From assembly GCA_947623455.1 (NCBI GenBank), contig OX392543.1:15436757-15500756 (forward strand): DNA of 64,000 bases, given 5' to 3'. The stretch is from Mimachlamys varia. Taxonomy: Eukaryota > Mollusca > Bivalvia > Pectinida > Pectinidae. The translations under genes were made by a program, and so were the position numbers. The notes beneath the pieces were generated by a model that saw only the letters and a list, made by a program, of their open reading frames with translations, was not told where the DNA came from and did not search any database. This document shows, one piece after another, positions 1 through 11,737 of this stretch (within the stretch, counting starts at the first letter, position 1; every line of letters starts with the position of its first letter).

Positions 1-479
1 ATTCAAAAAAAAAAAAGAGCAAAAAGTATTTTCCTTTTTGGTTTCCAGCTGGGGCATTCATGTCACAATTAATGCACATCTACCAGGAAGTTTAATTAAC
101 TATTTCTGGCTTGCTTCAATTCTTATGGTCAATGACCAAGATTGAATATATTTTCTTAAAATTAATATATCTTACTAATTTTGAACTTTTAGGTACCTGT
201 TACTTCAGCATCTTGCTATTTCATAGTTTGATAATATGCATCACATGTTACAGCTTGTCCGCGGAACTGATTGGTCTTGAAATGTTGCTCTACTTTGAAT
301 ACTTATGTTGATATTGTTGATTACATTAGAATGTTCTGCTCTCAATGAAGGCTGGACAAACGAAAAAAATTAATATAACATGACTGTGTAATACATGCAT
401 TAACAAGGTATAAAGAAGTTTGAAGTTTAAGGAATATATCCCGAAAAGTAACCTTTAGATTTTTATTGAAAGATTTCTT

Positions 480-955
480 GATATCAAAAATCATCCTTGA
501 TATCCAAGGGTTACACTCACCTACGCTTTCTACACCCTTGGAATATGTCATAGCAAAATTGCAGGCACAAAGATAGTAGTTTAATTGGTCGCAGGTAACA
601 TAAACTTGAATACTGTAAACGTACTTAATTTGGCGCAATCAAACTTTAGCGCATTTTTACTGTTTGTCATATTAGCGCAATGATAAATTCGCGCATCAGT
701 GAAAATAACTATATAAGCAGTATATTAAAACTCCAATTAGCGTAATCATATTTTAGCGCAAAACTTTCAACGCGAAAAGCGCTAAAATAAGATTACCGCG
801 AAAATATGTACGTTTACAGTAATTGCTTCATCAAACGATCAGAATTGTCTTCTTGCCTCATCAACAAGGTGGTGCATACAGACCCTTCAGTCTTGCAATG
901 GCATATTTCAGGGGTGTAGAGAGCGTAAGTGAGTGTAATCCCTAGATGTCAAGGA
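480..955. repeat. Inverted pair of the ~62-bp 'gtgtagagagcgta' dispersed repeat
   Basis: A minus-oriented copy (about 480-560, with ccaagggttacactcacc and ctacgctttctacaccc) faces a plus-oriented copy (about 888-955, with caggggtgtagagagcgtaa). Both continue into a matching 'atggcatat/atatgtcatag' segment. A small MITE lies in the loop. The same repeat recurs at 11.3, 11.6-11.7 and 24.05-24.17 kb. Confidence 0.65.
611..821. mobile_element. MITE with 13-bp TIR, TA target
   Basis: The ends actgtaaacgtac (612-624) and gtacgtttacagt (808-820) are perfect inverted repeats bracketed by T and A, as expected for a TA-targeting Tc1/mariner-type MITE. The interior is rich in GCGC/TTAGCGC motifs and has no coding capacity. 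Confidence 0.75.
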
Positions 956-1831
956 TGATAAAAAAAATTGTACTGCAATATATACGTTATAATTGATGCA
1001 CTGGTGTATTGCATTATTTCAGTGTAATCAAATATATAATTGCACAAGCCTATGTTATCACACGTACCTGTAGCTGCCGGTGATGTGCATGTTAAAATTT
1101 AGTTATCGATAATATTCAGTGTACATACTGGTGAAGGCTTCAGTCAATTTTTTTATCTATTTTATTGCCAGGTATTGTAACTTAACATAATGGCTTGTGC
1201 ATCCGCATTTTGTGTAAAAATATTTAAGGCGTAAAACTGACATTCAAACTTTTTAAACTTCCATGATTTTAAGCATAATCTATTGTTCAAAACCTCAAGA
1301 AATATTTTCAAAAGAACCAAGAGGTATAGAGTAATAATATTTGGATACAGTATGTTATTAACACTAGTTATTATATCAATCATTTTCATCTTAATTCAAT
1401 GTCAACTTTGTCTGCTGGCCAGCAAAAAATGTTAACATAGGCAATAATGGAGAAGGCTTAAAGCATCGTATTGAGTACCATAAACCAACAGCCATCATTA
1501 GTCGACCAGTAGTATGCAGATTTTCTAAATCCGAGGGAAATTACCATGAAATGGCACTGAATTATTTCTACATAAACAATGAAAAGATTAGGAAGGGGGA
1601 TTAACAGCTATAAGTTTATACAGATACATTTTGTATATATAGTGATGTGTCTTTATATGTTTTTTTCGATTAGTATTTGATTTTAGAAGGCTTTAAGAAA
1701 AAAATATGATTTGTTATTGTTTTCATTGATTAACTTGAAATATAGTCCTGTTGGATATGAGGTATTAAGATAATATACACTTGTAAAATTATTGGGAATA
1801 AATAATTATTATATTTGTGTATTCCTTACAG
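956..1831. other. AT-rich non-coding stretch, probable intron
   Basis: No convincing exon or repeat is seen. It leads into a pyrimidine-rich acceptor (tgtgtattccttacag) at 1831, so it is probably intronic for the plus-strand exon that follows. Confidence 0.35.
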
Positions 1832-1929
1832 GACCGACTGGTCCCAGCGTGGCAGGGTACCTGACCGCAGGAACGAGAACCACCATGCCGGATGCCCCAC
1901 CCCCTCTAGAGGCACCAGAGGATCACTGA
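1832..1929 (+). CDS. Probable terminal coding exon of an unidentified gene
   Basis: A strong 3' splice site (tgtgtattccttacag, AG ending at 1831) opens a short stretch much richer in G+C than its surroundings. Read with the first two bases completing a split codon, it encodes about 31 residues rich in Pro, Thr and Ala (…PTGPSVAGYL… then TTMPDAPPPLEAPEDH) and stops at TGA 1927-1929. The sequence beyond is AT-rich and looks like 3' UTR. Another frame stays open longer (to about 2038) but runs into low-complexity AT sequence, so I prefer the frame with the early stop. Upstream exons would lie left of the window. I do not recognise the peptide and assign no function. A chance GC-rich island remains possible. 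Confidence 0.42.
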
Positions 1930-2094
1930 TTTACCCATTTGTAACAGACATTTTCATTGGCCGCTCTAGATCATGTGATAAAATATTCATTGCAATGCGT
2001 ACATTCAAGTTTCTGCAATATTTTGTGATAAGACAGTGATGTGACAGTGAATAGACTGGATTATATATTTCACGGATGTTAAAAAAAATCATGG

Positions 2095-2235
2095 TATGTG
2101 TGAAATGAATATTCATTAGTTCTCTTACTTTACATGTGATGAATATTCATTAGTGAAATTTCATCATTTAAAAATGTTATGAATATTCATAGTTTGTTAT
2201 ATTTAATGAATATTCATTACTTTGTTGACTTAATG
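2095..2235. repeat. Cluster of palindromic TGAATATTCA motifs
   Basis: TGAATATTCA, a perfect 10-bp palindrome, occurs at least four times with a degenerate fifth copy (about 2105, 2140, 2180, 2207, 2240), mostly extended to ATGAATATTCATTA. It sits just after the putative terminal exon, so it would fall in a 3' UTR. GAATATTC also fits the GAAnnTTC heat-shock-element dyad, but nothing shows function. Confidence 0.7.
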
Positions 2236-2299
2236 TATAATGAATATTTGTTGCTAGTAATTACATAAATTGATATATAGAAAATAGATATTTGTTAAT

Positions 2300-3535
2300 T
2301 TGTTCATTTCATATCATCTGAGTATTCATTATTTCAAATTTTACACATTCAAAGATAATATTCAAATTACTGTGAAGTAAAATAGTGTACTCCACATTGG
2401 CAACATCTTAAGAAAAATATAGATTTTATGTAGTGGAAATTTTTGTCTTGTTTATGATATGTTTCCGTATTTCTGTGAGTCTATTCAGAAACCTCTTAAT
2501 TTGATATACAGGGCATTCCACTTTATATCATCTGTCTTTTGTCAGAGGCAACAAAAACATGATATTAACCAAATACTGACATTAAGGGATGTTACATTAA
2601 GTGAAATGTATTGTGATTAAAGATGTGTGTATTTTATATAACGTGATATTCATAAACCAAAAACACAAAAGCTTACAGAGGTTATGTTATTGAAAATGTA
2701 TTGAAACATGATATTTAAATAATTTGTTAGCTTCATAGTACACATATATATTACTCTCACAAGTATAAACCTGACCGGCAATATTGGAATTGAAAATTTG
2801 ACCAAAGTTGATGTTTGGAGAATGTGACTATGTGTTGATGTAAAAGTTACTGTTTGTACTATATGTTAAATGTCAAAATCAGGTAAGTGTGATTTGGATT
2901 AATTGAAATATTTAACAAAATGTTTCAGATTTTAAGCTTTTTGTGTCTTTTGTTTAAAATGTCTGCATTAATGAGTGATTTTCTGTTTCTCATATTTCAT
3001 TTTGGGATATGAAAGGTTATAGATATTTCTGTTTGACTTGGAATATTATCACCATGAGTTTTGGGTATTTGTACAATGATTAAAATTCTGTCTGATGTTT
3101 TGAAGGTAGTATTAGTTGTGTCATCAGCATTATGTTTCTGTTAATTCATCCTTTGTTTTCACTTTTGTATTTCAAGTTATAGCTGAATTTGACTGACAAA
3201 TAACAAAATACTCGAGCTTTTCTTAACAAACCTGTCAGTTTATCGTGTTCACTTGGCAATATATTTATGGAAGCAATCATCATTATATTGTTCGTGGTGT
3301 GTCGTGTTCATTGGAAATTTGCTGCTTTCACAGTCAAAATTCTTTCTTTCTTTGAGAGGTTAGTTTGAAATAAATTTTATGATTTTGGTAAATGAAAGGG
3401 AACTTTAAGGTTTATCTTACAGTTCTAGTATGTATGTGTACCTTCAGGCCTTCTATTGCAGGATGAACAGCATTCCTATCCAATATCAACGTAACTTTAA
3501 ATGTAGCAAAACAGGACTGGGTCGATTTTGGCCAA
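2300..3535. other. AT-rich non-coding sequence, no feature recognised
   Basis: No ORF with coding character, splice-flanked exon or clear repeat was found by eye. Confidence 0.4.
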
Positions 3536-3536
3536 C

Positions 3537-3602
3537 TGCTCAGTAGCTCAGTTGGTAGAGCGTCTGTCTAGTGTTCCCAGGGTCCTTGGGTCCAACCCTA
3601 AC
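3537..3602 (+). repeat. tRNA-like sequence, probable SINE head
   Basis: Contains an A-box-like tagctcagttggtagagcg and, about 30 bases on, a B-box-like gggtccaaccc, separated by gtctagtgttcccagggtcc. The acceptor stem does not close and the sequence runs directly into minisatellite repeats, so it reads as a tRNA-derived retroposon head or pseudo-tRNA, not a functional tRNA. Confidence 0.55.
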
Positions 3603-3611
3603 TTGCTGTTG

Positions 3612-3945
3612 TATTTGTGAGGGAAGTTCAAGGTTCACTTGAGTGTTGTGTTGCATATGTGAGTTCAAAGTTCATTGTTAACTTACTGTTATGTATGGGA
3701 GGGAAGTTCAAAGGTCACTGTTATGTTATGTATGCGAGGGAAGTTCAAAGGTTACTGTACTGTTATGTTAGGTATGTGAGGGAAGCTCAAAGATTACTGT
3801 ACTGTTATGTTATGTATGCGAGGGAAGTTCAAAGGTTACTGTACTGTTATGTTAGGTATGTGAGGGAAGCTCAAAGGTCACTGTTATGTTAGGTATGTGA
3901 GGGAAGCTCAAAGATTACTGTACTGTTATGTATGCGAGGGATTCT
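3612..3945 (+). repeat. Minisatellite, ~42-bp unit
   Basis: About seven imperfect units built on gtatgtgagggaagctcaaa followed by gattactgtactgttatgtta; some units lack the tactgt segment. The 42-bp period is a multiple of three, which accounts for a 91-codon open frame (repeating REVQRLLYCYV) that I do not regard as a gene. Confidence 0.85.
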
Positions 3946-4118
3946 TAGTTCTTAGGGTCTACAATCTACTGGGGTAATATTTTAAGGGAAGAAATTGATA
4001 GATACAAATCAAGTATCGCTCATTGAACTAACAATCATCTTCTGCTCGTTATGTCGTTAAAGTCCCAATTTGTATATCACTTCTGAAGTCATCGTCTTTT
4101 ATAGAAGTGTAGTATGTT

Positions 4119-4525
4119 CATGAATCAATGTATGTAAGATTCTATTTTGGAGGTAGCATCCTTAATGGATCAGTGTATGTAAGATTCTATTTTGGAGGTA
4201 GCATCCTTAATGAATCAGTGTAAGATTATATTTTGGAGGTAGTATCCTTAATAAATCAGTGTATGTAAGATTCTAATTTGGAGGTTGCATCCTTAATGAA
4301 TCGTTGTATGTAAGTTTCTGTGTTGGAGGTAGCATCCTTAATGAATCGTTGTATATAAGATTCTGTTTTGGAGGTTGCATCCTTAATGAATCAGTGTATG
4401 TACGATTCTATTTTGGAGGTAGCATCCTTAATGAATCCGTGTATGTAAGGTTCTATTTTGGAGGTAGCATCCTTAATGAATCGGTGTATGTAAGATTATA
4501 TTTTGGATGTTGCATCCTTAATGAT
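4119..4525 (+). repeat. Minisatellite, ~45-bp unit
   Basis: About nine units of tgtatgtaagattctatttt plus ggaggtagcatccttaatgaatcag. The 45-bp period keeps a frame open (repeating YVRFYFGGSILNES); this is a by-product of the period. Confidence 0.88.
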
Positions 4526-4556
4526 TCGTAGAATAAGAAATTAAACACAACCAATT

Positions 4557-4718
4557 AAGGATAAACTCTCTATTTTGTTTAGGTTATCGGGGGATAACTA
4601 CAATTGAAAACTTGTAAATTCAATAACCGGCAAAGTCGGTTATGTATAATTTACCCGTTTTCCATTGTAGTTATCTCCCGATAACCTATTAGTAAACAAA
4701 ATAGAAAGTTTATCCTTA
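4557..4718. mobile_element. Foldback/MITE element, family F1 copy 1
   Basis: Arms of about 55 bp: the left starts aaggataaactctctatttt and reaches the gggataactacaattgaaaac segment; the right is its reverse complement and ends gtttatcctta. The right arm has a short insertion (tattagtaaac). An inner hairpin (aaccggcaaagtcggtt) sits in the loop. A second copy with the same outer ends and the same following tatttacagta lies at 11738-11892. Confidence 0.8.
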
Positions 4719-4781
4719 TATTTACAGTATCTTTCTGTGAAATGTTCGTAACTATTTTGTTCATTAAAGTTAAACCTTAGG

Positions 4782-5049
4782 ACACAGATTTCATTTCAAA
4801 ATTAATAAAAGTGGGAATGGTTCAATAAATGTAACAGCATGAAATTTGCAAGCTCTGTCCACGTTTATTGTTGGTGACGTCACACAATTGTGTTTCAAAC
4901 TAGGATTTGCATAGCTCCGCCCACATGTATTGCTGTCGACGTCATAGAAATTTGTCACTTGCATTGTTTGACTACAGTTATGCGGTGATAATGATAGTCT
5001 GATGAGCAATGGTTATCGAGTGAATGTCAGTGTAGACTGTAAATATTAT
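4782..5049 (+). repeat. Dispersed repeat D1, copy 1
   Basis: About 265 bp, clearly homologous to 23747-24025. Shared blocks include ttcaataaatgtaacagcat, a TGACGTCA octamer followed by acaattgtg, gcatagctccgcccacatgt, gtcgacgtc, and the end atggttatcgagtgaat…cagtgtagactgtaaatat. No ORF. The last block recurs alone near 62015-62062. Confidence 0.85.
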
Positions 5050-5167
5050 ATGATAAAAAAGATCTTCAGAACAGAAAATTACCTAAGTATACAATGCATT
5101 GCAAGTATATCAAGCAATACACTATCTAGATGTTGGAAATTTAACCGATGCCTTATTAATTATTACA

Positions 5168-5345
5168 AACCCTGAAATTTCATAATGAACTGTTCCTTCA
5201 TTTAAATTGGAAGGGTTCAAAAGTGTCTTCAGGGGCAAATGAGTTAAATGAAAAAACTATTGCTCATTCACCCCTGAAGACATATTTGGACTCTTCCAAT
5301 TCAAAGGTTGGAATGGTTCATCGTGAAATTTCAGGGGTGAATGCT
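5168..5345. mobile_element. Foldback/MITE element, family F2
   Basis: The left arm (gaaatttcataatgaactgttcc…aaattggaagggttc…cttcaggggcaaatgag) and right arm (ctcattcacccctgaagac…gactcttccaatt…ggttcatcgtgaaatttc) are inverted repeats of about 80 bp with a short loop. A half copy (attcataatgag…ttgaattggaagagttcaaa…caggggtaaatgag) lies at 11223-11300. Confidence 0.75.
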
Positions 5346-5349
5346 TAAG

Positions 5350-6230
5350 TCATATTCAGAGGAAAGTTTTACAAAAACTATAATGTTACTTGTTTTCAGC
5401 TCCTGTGAATGTTCGTACAATAATTTGTTAATTTTTGGATCAAATCGGTATTTTCAAATTTTAAGTATTTATAAATTACAAAAGTTACATATCAATTGAA
5501 ATATGATGGAATACTGAAATTGCTGTTGTCTTGTAAAATAACTTTGTTATTAATTAAATATTATGATACACCAATGATAAAAAAAACGCAATTGAGGTTT
5601 CTTAGATCAGTTATTAAGTAACATAAATTTCTCCTTATTGCTGTTGGTATAAGACTTCTATAAGGATATGTTGGAAGTAAGCTCAGAAATTAGTTTTGGT
5701 ATAGATTTTAAAATAAACATGATGAACTCAAGATGAACTTTTAACTGGTGTGATGATCTCTGGAATTATTTTTGAAAACATCTTTAAAAGCACTTGTTGC
5801 TTCTTAGTATATATTTCTACGGACTACCTCTTAATACCAAACAAGTACACCATCAAAACACATTTCTGGCCAAATAATAAGAAGCATATGATCTCCTTTA
5901 AACTTTCTTTCAGAACCCATAATGTGGCCAGAATTTCAACATTGAACTTGAAGAATGGCCCATACATTTACCCGAGTAGTTAAATATTTGTTATATAGAA
6001 TGTTGCATTACATAATGCAAGTCGTTTATATTATTGCTTGTTGCAATAGCTGTTGTTAATGTGTTATTGAGAAAATATTGTAAGTTATGTCCTTGTAATG
6101 GACACTGGAAGTGCTTTGTTTGCTTGGCTTGTTACCTTGTTAAACCACAAACAGTTCCTTTTTGTATCCTGATTAAATGCTATAATTAAGTGCTATTTTA
6201 ATTTAAGGAGAATTCCCCATTCATTTTGAT
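5350..6230. other. AT-rich non-coding sequence, no feature recognised
   Basis: One 77-codon open frame (5750-5983) has no recognisable similarity, start context or splice partners. Confidence 0.35.
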
Positions 6231-6235
6231 GAATA

Positions 6236-6510
6236 ATGTATCTCATTAACAGATATCCAACTTTCCTTTTACAAAAGTCATCTTATTAAGATATCACATC
6301 TCATTAGCATAAAACATCTCATTAACATATCTCATTACCATATCACATATCTTATTACCATAACACATCTCATTAACATATCACACATTCCTTTAGCATA
6401 CAAAATCTTATTAGCATAAAAAATATCATTAACATATCTTATTAAAATAACAAATCTTACTTAGCAGAACCTACATCTCATTAGCATATCAAAATCTCAC
6501 ATGTATACTT
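6236..6510 (+). repeat. Degenerate ~18-20-bp tandem repeat
   Basis: About a dozen diverged copies of catctcattaacatat(ca), with variants such as catcttattaccataa and aatctcattagcata. Confidence 0.75.
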
Positions 6511-6630
6511 CATTAACATGGCAAATATTTCATTACCTGAAAACAGTATCATTACTAGAACATTAGTATATATCTATTAACTGCATGTATGGTGAGGATT
6601 TTTTTCACAATTTTTCTGATGGTTTTGCTT

Positions 6631-6878
6631 AAAGGCACAATATACGTAACTTTCAGCAAAACTTGAAGCAAAAATCAAGCCTAATAACTTATTATATTTA
6701 TAGATTTAGTTAAGATTAACTGATATCAGCAACATTTGAGATGAGTTCTTATGCGGTTACTGGTACAGCAGCAGTCGAAACACGGTATTTGTATATTTGC
6801 ATGGTTATCAACTGGATTTTTTTTCATAATTGTTCAGAATCCCGAAAAATTTCCTGAAGTTACGTATATTGGGCCTTA
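6631..6878. mobile_element. MITE family M2, copy 1
   Basis: Terminal inverted repeats aaaggcacaatatacgtaac (left) and gttacgtatattgggcctt (right). The interior (gcaaaacttgaagc, aagattaactgatatcagc, gatgagttcttatgc, gcatggttatcaactgga) matches 49128-49475. A fragment of one end is at 48311-48361. Confidence 0.82.
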
Positions 6879-6879
6879 A

Positions 6880-8138
6880 AAAATGTGTATCACGGATATA
6901 TACTACGTTGCACATTATACAAAATGTATGTGTATGATTTGTGTTTGGGTTGTTGCCTTTCCAGAATTTGTTTACATGTGTAAGAATGAAATGCACACTG
7001 CCTATGAAATGAGATCAAAGTCAGAGGAAAGTGTCCATTAGGGAAATCAAATATACCAATGTATTACATATATGTAACGTCTGAAATTTCCACAGATTAC
7101 AAATCTTTTCCAATTTCCTTTCAGATATTTATACATTTTTACCAGAAACAATTTTCTGTTTTCATTAAATTCAGTAAATGCCAATGAAATTGTACCTCAA
7201 TGTATCATTAAAGCAAAATGCTTATTTACCCTATAAGCCAGTGATTTCTACAAAAGTTGTCTCCCTTAGATACCTATTATTACTATTGAATTTTTCAAGT
7301 GCTATTGATACATGTACTTAAGCGTATTTTACAATTATGACACCAGTTATAATTGACAAACTCAAATTACCCACCATTCATTTTAGATTACAAATGTGGA
7401 ACTCTTTTGTAAAAGGAGATTTCTTTAGTGCAAGCTAGCATGTACCTTTAACCTTATTAAAATTACTACGGAGGCATATTCCCTCAACGTTACTGAATTT
7501 ATAACAGTTTGTCTAAAAGAACTTCAATGTTTAAGGTGATAATTGGAAATATTTATCAAAATAACTTACATTAGTAAGGTAGCATATACCTTTAATCTTT
7601 TCTCAGATAAGCTGTGAGTCGTTTTTGCTTTGTTGCTTGTTTTCATTGTGATAAGTTTATCTTGGGAATTACTATTGAAATTGCTGTTTTATTTGTAACT
7701 GAACGAACAACTATCATGTCTTCCTTGCGTTTGTTTGTATCATTGCCATGTTTTGTTTACTGACATAATTTTCGAAAAGTTGTGTCAAGAAATCATTATT
7801 ATTTTGGAAAATATGAGATGTTCAATTTAATTCTAATCTAACTTTGAGCTCTCCCTTTCATTTATTGCTGTAGAATAATCAATTATATTTATTATCACTA
7901 TTGCCATATATGCTGGAATTAACGTTTTATGTTTTAACTTAGTTATTTTGTTTGTTTATAGCTATCAATGACTGCATTGTACATGAAATTTTCTTTAAAG
8001 TTTTTATCCTTTTTTTGCAAATGTTCTGGAGGTATTTTTTTTTTTCTTCAATTGTTGGAATGGATGTTAGGTATGATATGTATATGGCAGTAGAAGGATT
8101 TGTTAAATGACTTTATTATTCAGTAACTCTGAACTTGA
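6880..8138. other. AT-rich non-coding sequence, no feature recognised
   Basis: Long poly-T and AT-rich stretches; no exon or repeat recognised. Confidence 0.35.
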
Positions 8139-8140
8139 TA

Positions 8141-8303
8141 CAGTGAACCCTGTCTAATCTGTAACCTGAATATTCTGACTTCCTGTCTGTATAAATGCCA
8201 TTTCGAATATGTGTATGCATGTACATGTTTACTTACATGTACATACTATCTAATCTGACCATTATGTTATGTCCCAAAGGGTGTCAGATTAGACGGGTTT
8301 CAC
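8141..8303. mobile_element. MITE with ~19-bp TIR
   Basis: Left end gtgaaccctgtctaatctg and right end cagattagacgggtttcac are inverted repeats with two mismatches. The left end is preceded by TA and begins cagtg, a mariner-like end. An internal palindrome (tacatgtttacttacatgta) is also present. Non-coding. Confidence 0.72.
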
Positions 8304-8309
8304 CTTCAG

Positions 8310-10240
8310 GAAATTATCATTATGGTATATGGCTTAAATGTTAATAAGAAAAACATCTTATTTTCTAGTTATTGTTATATGCCTAATTAATGCTTGATTT
8401 AAGTCGCGATAAAATGTTCTTCCATTGCTTATTTTAAAAGTAAGTTACAGAGAAGAAGGCTGCTTTTTTGTCCGAGTAGTCAGTATCAGTGATATGTTCG
8501 CCATATTAACTTAAAACATTTAAACATATTTTGTTGTATATATGTACAGAGAGGATGCGATCAAAAGCTTATAATGTCGGAATAAAGTCATGACAAATAG
8601 GCCTGCTTCATGTTTTCTGTATCAAGGGCAAAACAGGGGAAGTAACTCCTGCAGACTGTTAACATGAAATACTATGGACACTTTCATATTTTCTCGTTTA
8701 AGGAAAGTACAGACTCACGGTTCCCGATTGCAAATGTATATGAATTATTCTTTAGACATATAGTTGTCGACATATTTTGACCTATCTCATCAGAGCATAT
8801 TTGTTGCTATGGATAACTTTATGGTGTTGTTGGAGTAATAATTTAGGCCATGTAATCCCGTAATTGTGACTTCATCATGATCAATAGGTTACTAAGGGAG
8901 CAGTACAAGAGCAAAGATACACCCAAACAAGCTGCCCACAAATATCCGAATTCTACACAATATGAAACTTTATCTCAACCTATGGTCGTACAACATCTAC
9001 AATTTTGCCAGATTGTCAGATGATGCTTTCTACCAAATGTCACTTGACCCAGAGACATATAAAGTTTTCAGCAAATCTATCGTCCAAATATGGCCGCCTT
9101 GGTATCTGATCATGACTTGCCAAGTATTAGTAAGCCTATACTTTGAGACGGCTATGGGCAAACTGGACTGCGATACTTGAAAGCATTGTCACATATTTAA
9201 TCAGTTCAATTCGACTGTACTTGGTCCAAATATTCAATCCTCGACACGTGCACTATCTAAGAAGTGACAATTTTGACCAGGGACTTCGATAACAAATAAT
9301 GTAATTCCGTGCTTTTGACCATCTCCAGGCCTTTCGTCATATTTTGAGAATCTCGTACGGCTATTTATGGACCAGTTTGTATGAGAATGGCTTGTGTGAA
9401 TCTACATTTCTCTGTAGCAACTGACTATGTTGCTATAGTTACAGGAAGGAAGATCAAAGAGCACCAAAAACTGGTATGAGATCAATCGTAAGAGTAGATG
9501 ACTCATTATCTGTCGTTCAAGATCTAAAGTGAAAGTACAAAATGTACATAGAACCATGGAATTCGATACTGTAGCTATCTAAGTCCGTGACAGAATTCAG
9601 TATATATAGAATGGTTGTCCATGCCCATATAAGGGAGACTGTTTCCCCATCGCTCCATCATGAGAGTGACGCTGGGTATATATATATAATCCGAGACGAA
9701 ATTTCACATATGTTATTCTTCCGTGGACTAAAATTAATGAACTTTAATATTTACAAGCAGAGAGATACAATGAGTCTACAATCCCCCGAAACAAGGTTCG
9801 GCCCCCGCTATAGGACTCACACAACTAAATCAGCCTATCACGAAGTGTTCCATGCGTTTGTAGTCCCTACCGAAAATTTGTTCCGGCTAAGTACAGTGAT
9901 TCTGAATAATCTAAATAGGTAATTGTTGACATATTCTGCATTGAATGAAATCTATAGATATTTAACTTCACAAAAATGTATACTTTTTGGTCGATTTTGA
10001 TATTTGATGGCGGATTGATATGGGGTCAAACGTCAGAGGGTGTTCCCGTCCCAATTTTCTGGTTTGATATGTAATTTTCCGGTTGTCCGAAGCGAGCTAA
10101 AGAGCCACGAAACTCCTGATAAAATGCCATTTGAAGTCTTTGCCATGTATGTATCTGTGAATCCAGACAGTTGTCACTAGTGTTGAACTTCAAATATTAA
10201 AGTTATTAGCTCTAAAGCTTAGTATATATACATTAGTCAT
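8310..10240. other. Non-coding sequence, no gene supported
   Basis: Open frames of 72 and 111 codons (8962-9180, 9587-9922) show no domain, codon signal or splice partners that I can recognise. A decayed mobile element is possible but not demonstrable. Confidence 0.35.
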
Positions 10241-10606
10241 TACTATTGTAACGTGTCCCTGTGGTTCACGCGTCCCACAGCAGCAACAGCATCGTCGTCC
10301 ATTCTAGTTCTAGTCCCGTCCCAATTCAATCTAAACACTTGACAATTTCATTCTGTCATATATTTTCGTAAAACTTTTCACAAAGGTCAAGTATTAGTTT
10401 CCCTGGAACATTTCTTCGTTTCAGGCTTCATAGGTCAAGGTCAATGTCACGGTTGGTATAGAAAGTCAATGGCGACAGATGGGTCATTCATGTTAATTAC
10501 CTTGTTTTATGTTTGCCTTTTACTATGTTTGTCGCAGAAATAGCGCTACAGCGCTAATGTTGCTTGTTTTATATATGCGACTTTAAATAAAGCTTCTTGT
10601 ATCTTG
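10240..10606 (+). mobile_element. Probable retroposon 3' end with TTGTATC tail
   Basis: The segment ends aataaagcttcttgtatcttgtatcttg: a polyadenylation-like AATAAA followed by three TTGTATC(T) tandem units. Short tandem tails of this kind are typical of LINE/SINE 3' ends that lack poly(A). No reading frame upstream identifies the family, and the 5' limit is a guess. Confidence 0.4.
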
Positions 10607-11222
10607 TATCTTGTTCCATTGTAAAAATTACAAAACCCAGAACTCTGCCTGCAGAAAACTTTATTTCAACGAACAAAATGACAGAGCTGAAAGTAATCGT
10701 ACAGTAACGACCTATTATTTTCTTATTTCATGTATTAGCCCAGTATTATATTTACTGAAAATGAAGAAAATACAAAAATTACTGCTGACTTGTTCAGTTT
10801 GTGTACGTAAATTGCACCTCTAAAACATTGTTTAACGACACATATTAAGGTTAAACATTTGCGATTTGATACTTTTCGTTTCACCCTCGAATGAGCTCAC
10901 CACGACTGCGGTCGGTAACAATTAACGATAAAAAACTATTCCCCATGATAAACGACTTTTATCCTGGGAACACGACTTTTTATCTAAAATTTATCTAAAT
11001 CTCCCAAAAGTGTAAAAGCTTCGAGCTAAACTTCATAAATCATACCTTCGAGTTGAGATTTCTCAGTCTACACCACACAGGTGTGATAGATTCTATTAAT
11101 GTAGTATTATAGATTGACGTCTTAATAGCATATTCAAATAAATACATAGGTCAACAAATGAGGGCATCAATACTAAAATAACCAAGTGTTGGTAACCAAA
11201 TTCTTGTTTAACTTATTCATAC

Positions 11223-11385
11223 CTGAATATTCATAATGAGATATTCCATCCTTTGAATTGGAAGAGTTCAAATGTCTATACAGGGGTAAATGAGTTAAAG
11301 CACCGTTAACGACCACGCATCCTGATATCCAGGAGTTACGCTCAACTACGCTTTCTACACACATGGAAGCCTATGGCATGCCAAA
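11223..11385. repeat. F2 half copy joined to a minus-oriented 62-bp repeat
   Basis: 11223-11300 matches one arm of the foldback at 5168-5345. 11318-11365 (gatatccaggagttacgctc, actacgctttctacac) is a minus-oriented copy of the repeat also present at 480-560 and 24050-24165. Confidence 0.65.
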
Positions 11386-11569
11386 ACCATAGGCCCCGTG
11401 TGTTCCATCTTTTCTTTTGAAGTACGAAGACTGGTTCGCCCCTTTGATGTACATAAAAAGAGCCTCGTGGCCACATAACGGTAAAAAATGACAAGCGCTG
11501 AAGACAGTTGCGGCTCCTTTGTAATCTTCAAAGGACAGGAATCAGCCCAGCGATTGTTTTTTTATTTTA

Positions 11570-11737
11570 CCCGAAAGTGCCTTCATTTTTGCCATGACAT
11601 GTTTCAGGGATGTAGAGAACGTATATAGATGAGTGTAAGCCCTAGATATCAAGGATAATTCCAGAGGTGTAGAGAGTGTAGTTGAGCGTAACCCTGAGTA
11701 TCGAGTATGATCCCAGGGGTGTATAGAGCGTATATTT
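11570..11737 (+). repeat. Tandem ~62-bp repeat, three units
   Basis: Three units of caggggtgtagagagcgta followed by gttgagcgtaaccctgagtat and cgagtatgatt, the last truncated. Same family as 24050-24165. Confidence 0.75.

Noticed and set aside
49..95. Possible exon after the acceptor-like ttttcctttttggtttccag at the window start
   Set aside because: A short frame (WGIHVTINAHLPG) is open, but no convincing donor follows and the identity is unclear.
3537..3602. Functional tRNA gene
   Set aside because: A and B boxes are present, but no closing acceptor stem can be formed and repeats follow directly.
4996..5025. CTGATGAG in repeat D1 as a hammerhead core
   Set aside because: No GAAA follows at the right distance (the sequence reads CGAG) and no flanking stem can be drawn.
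8962..9922. 72- and 111-codon open frames
   Set aside because: No recognisable domain, no splice signals, composition not distinct from surroundings.
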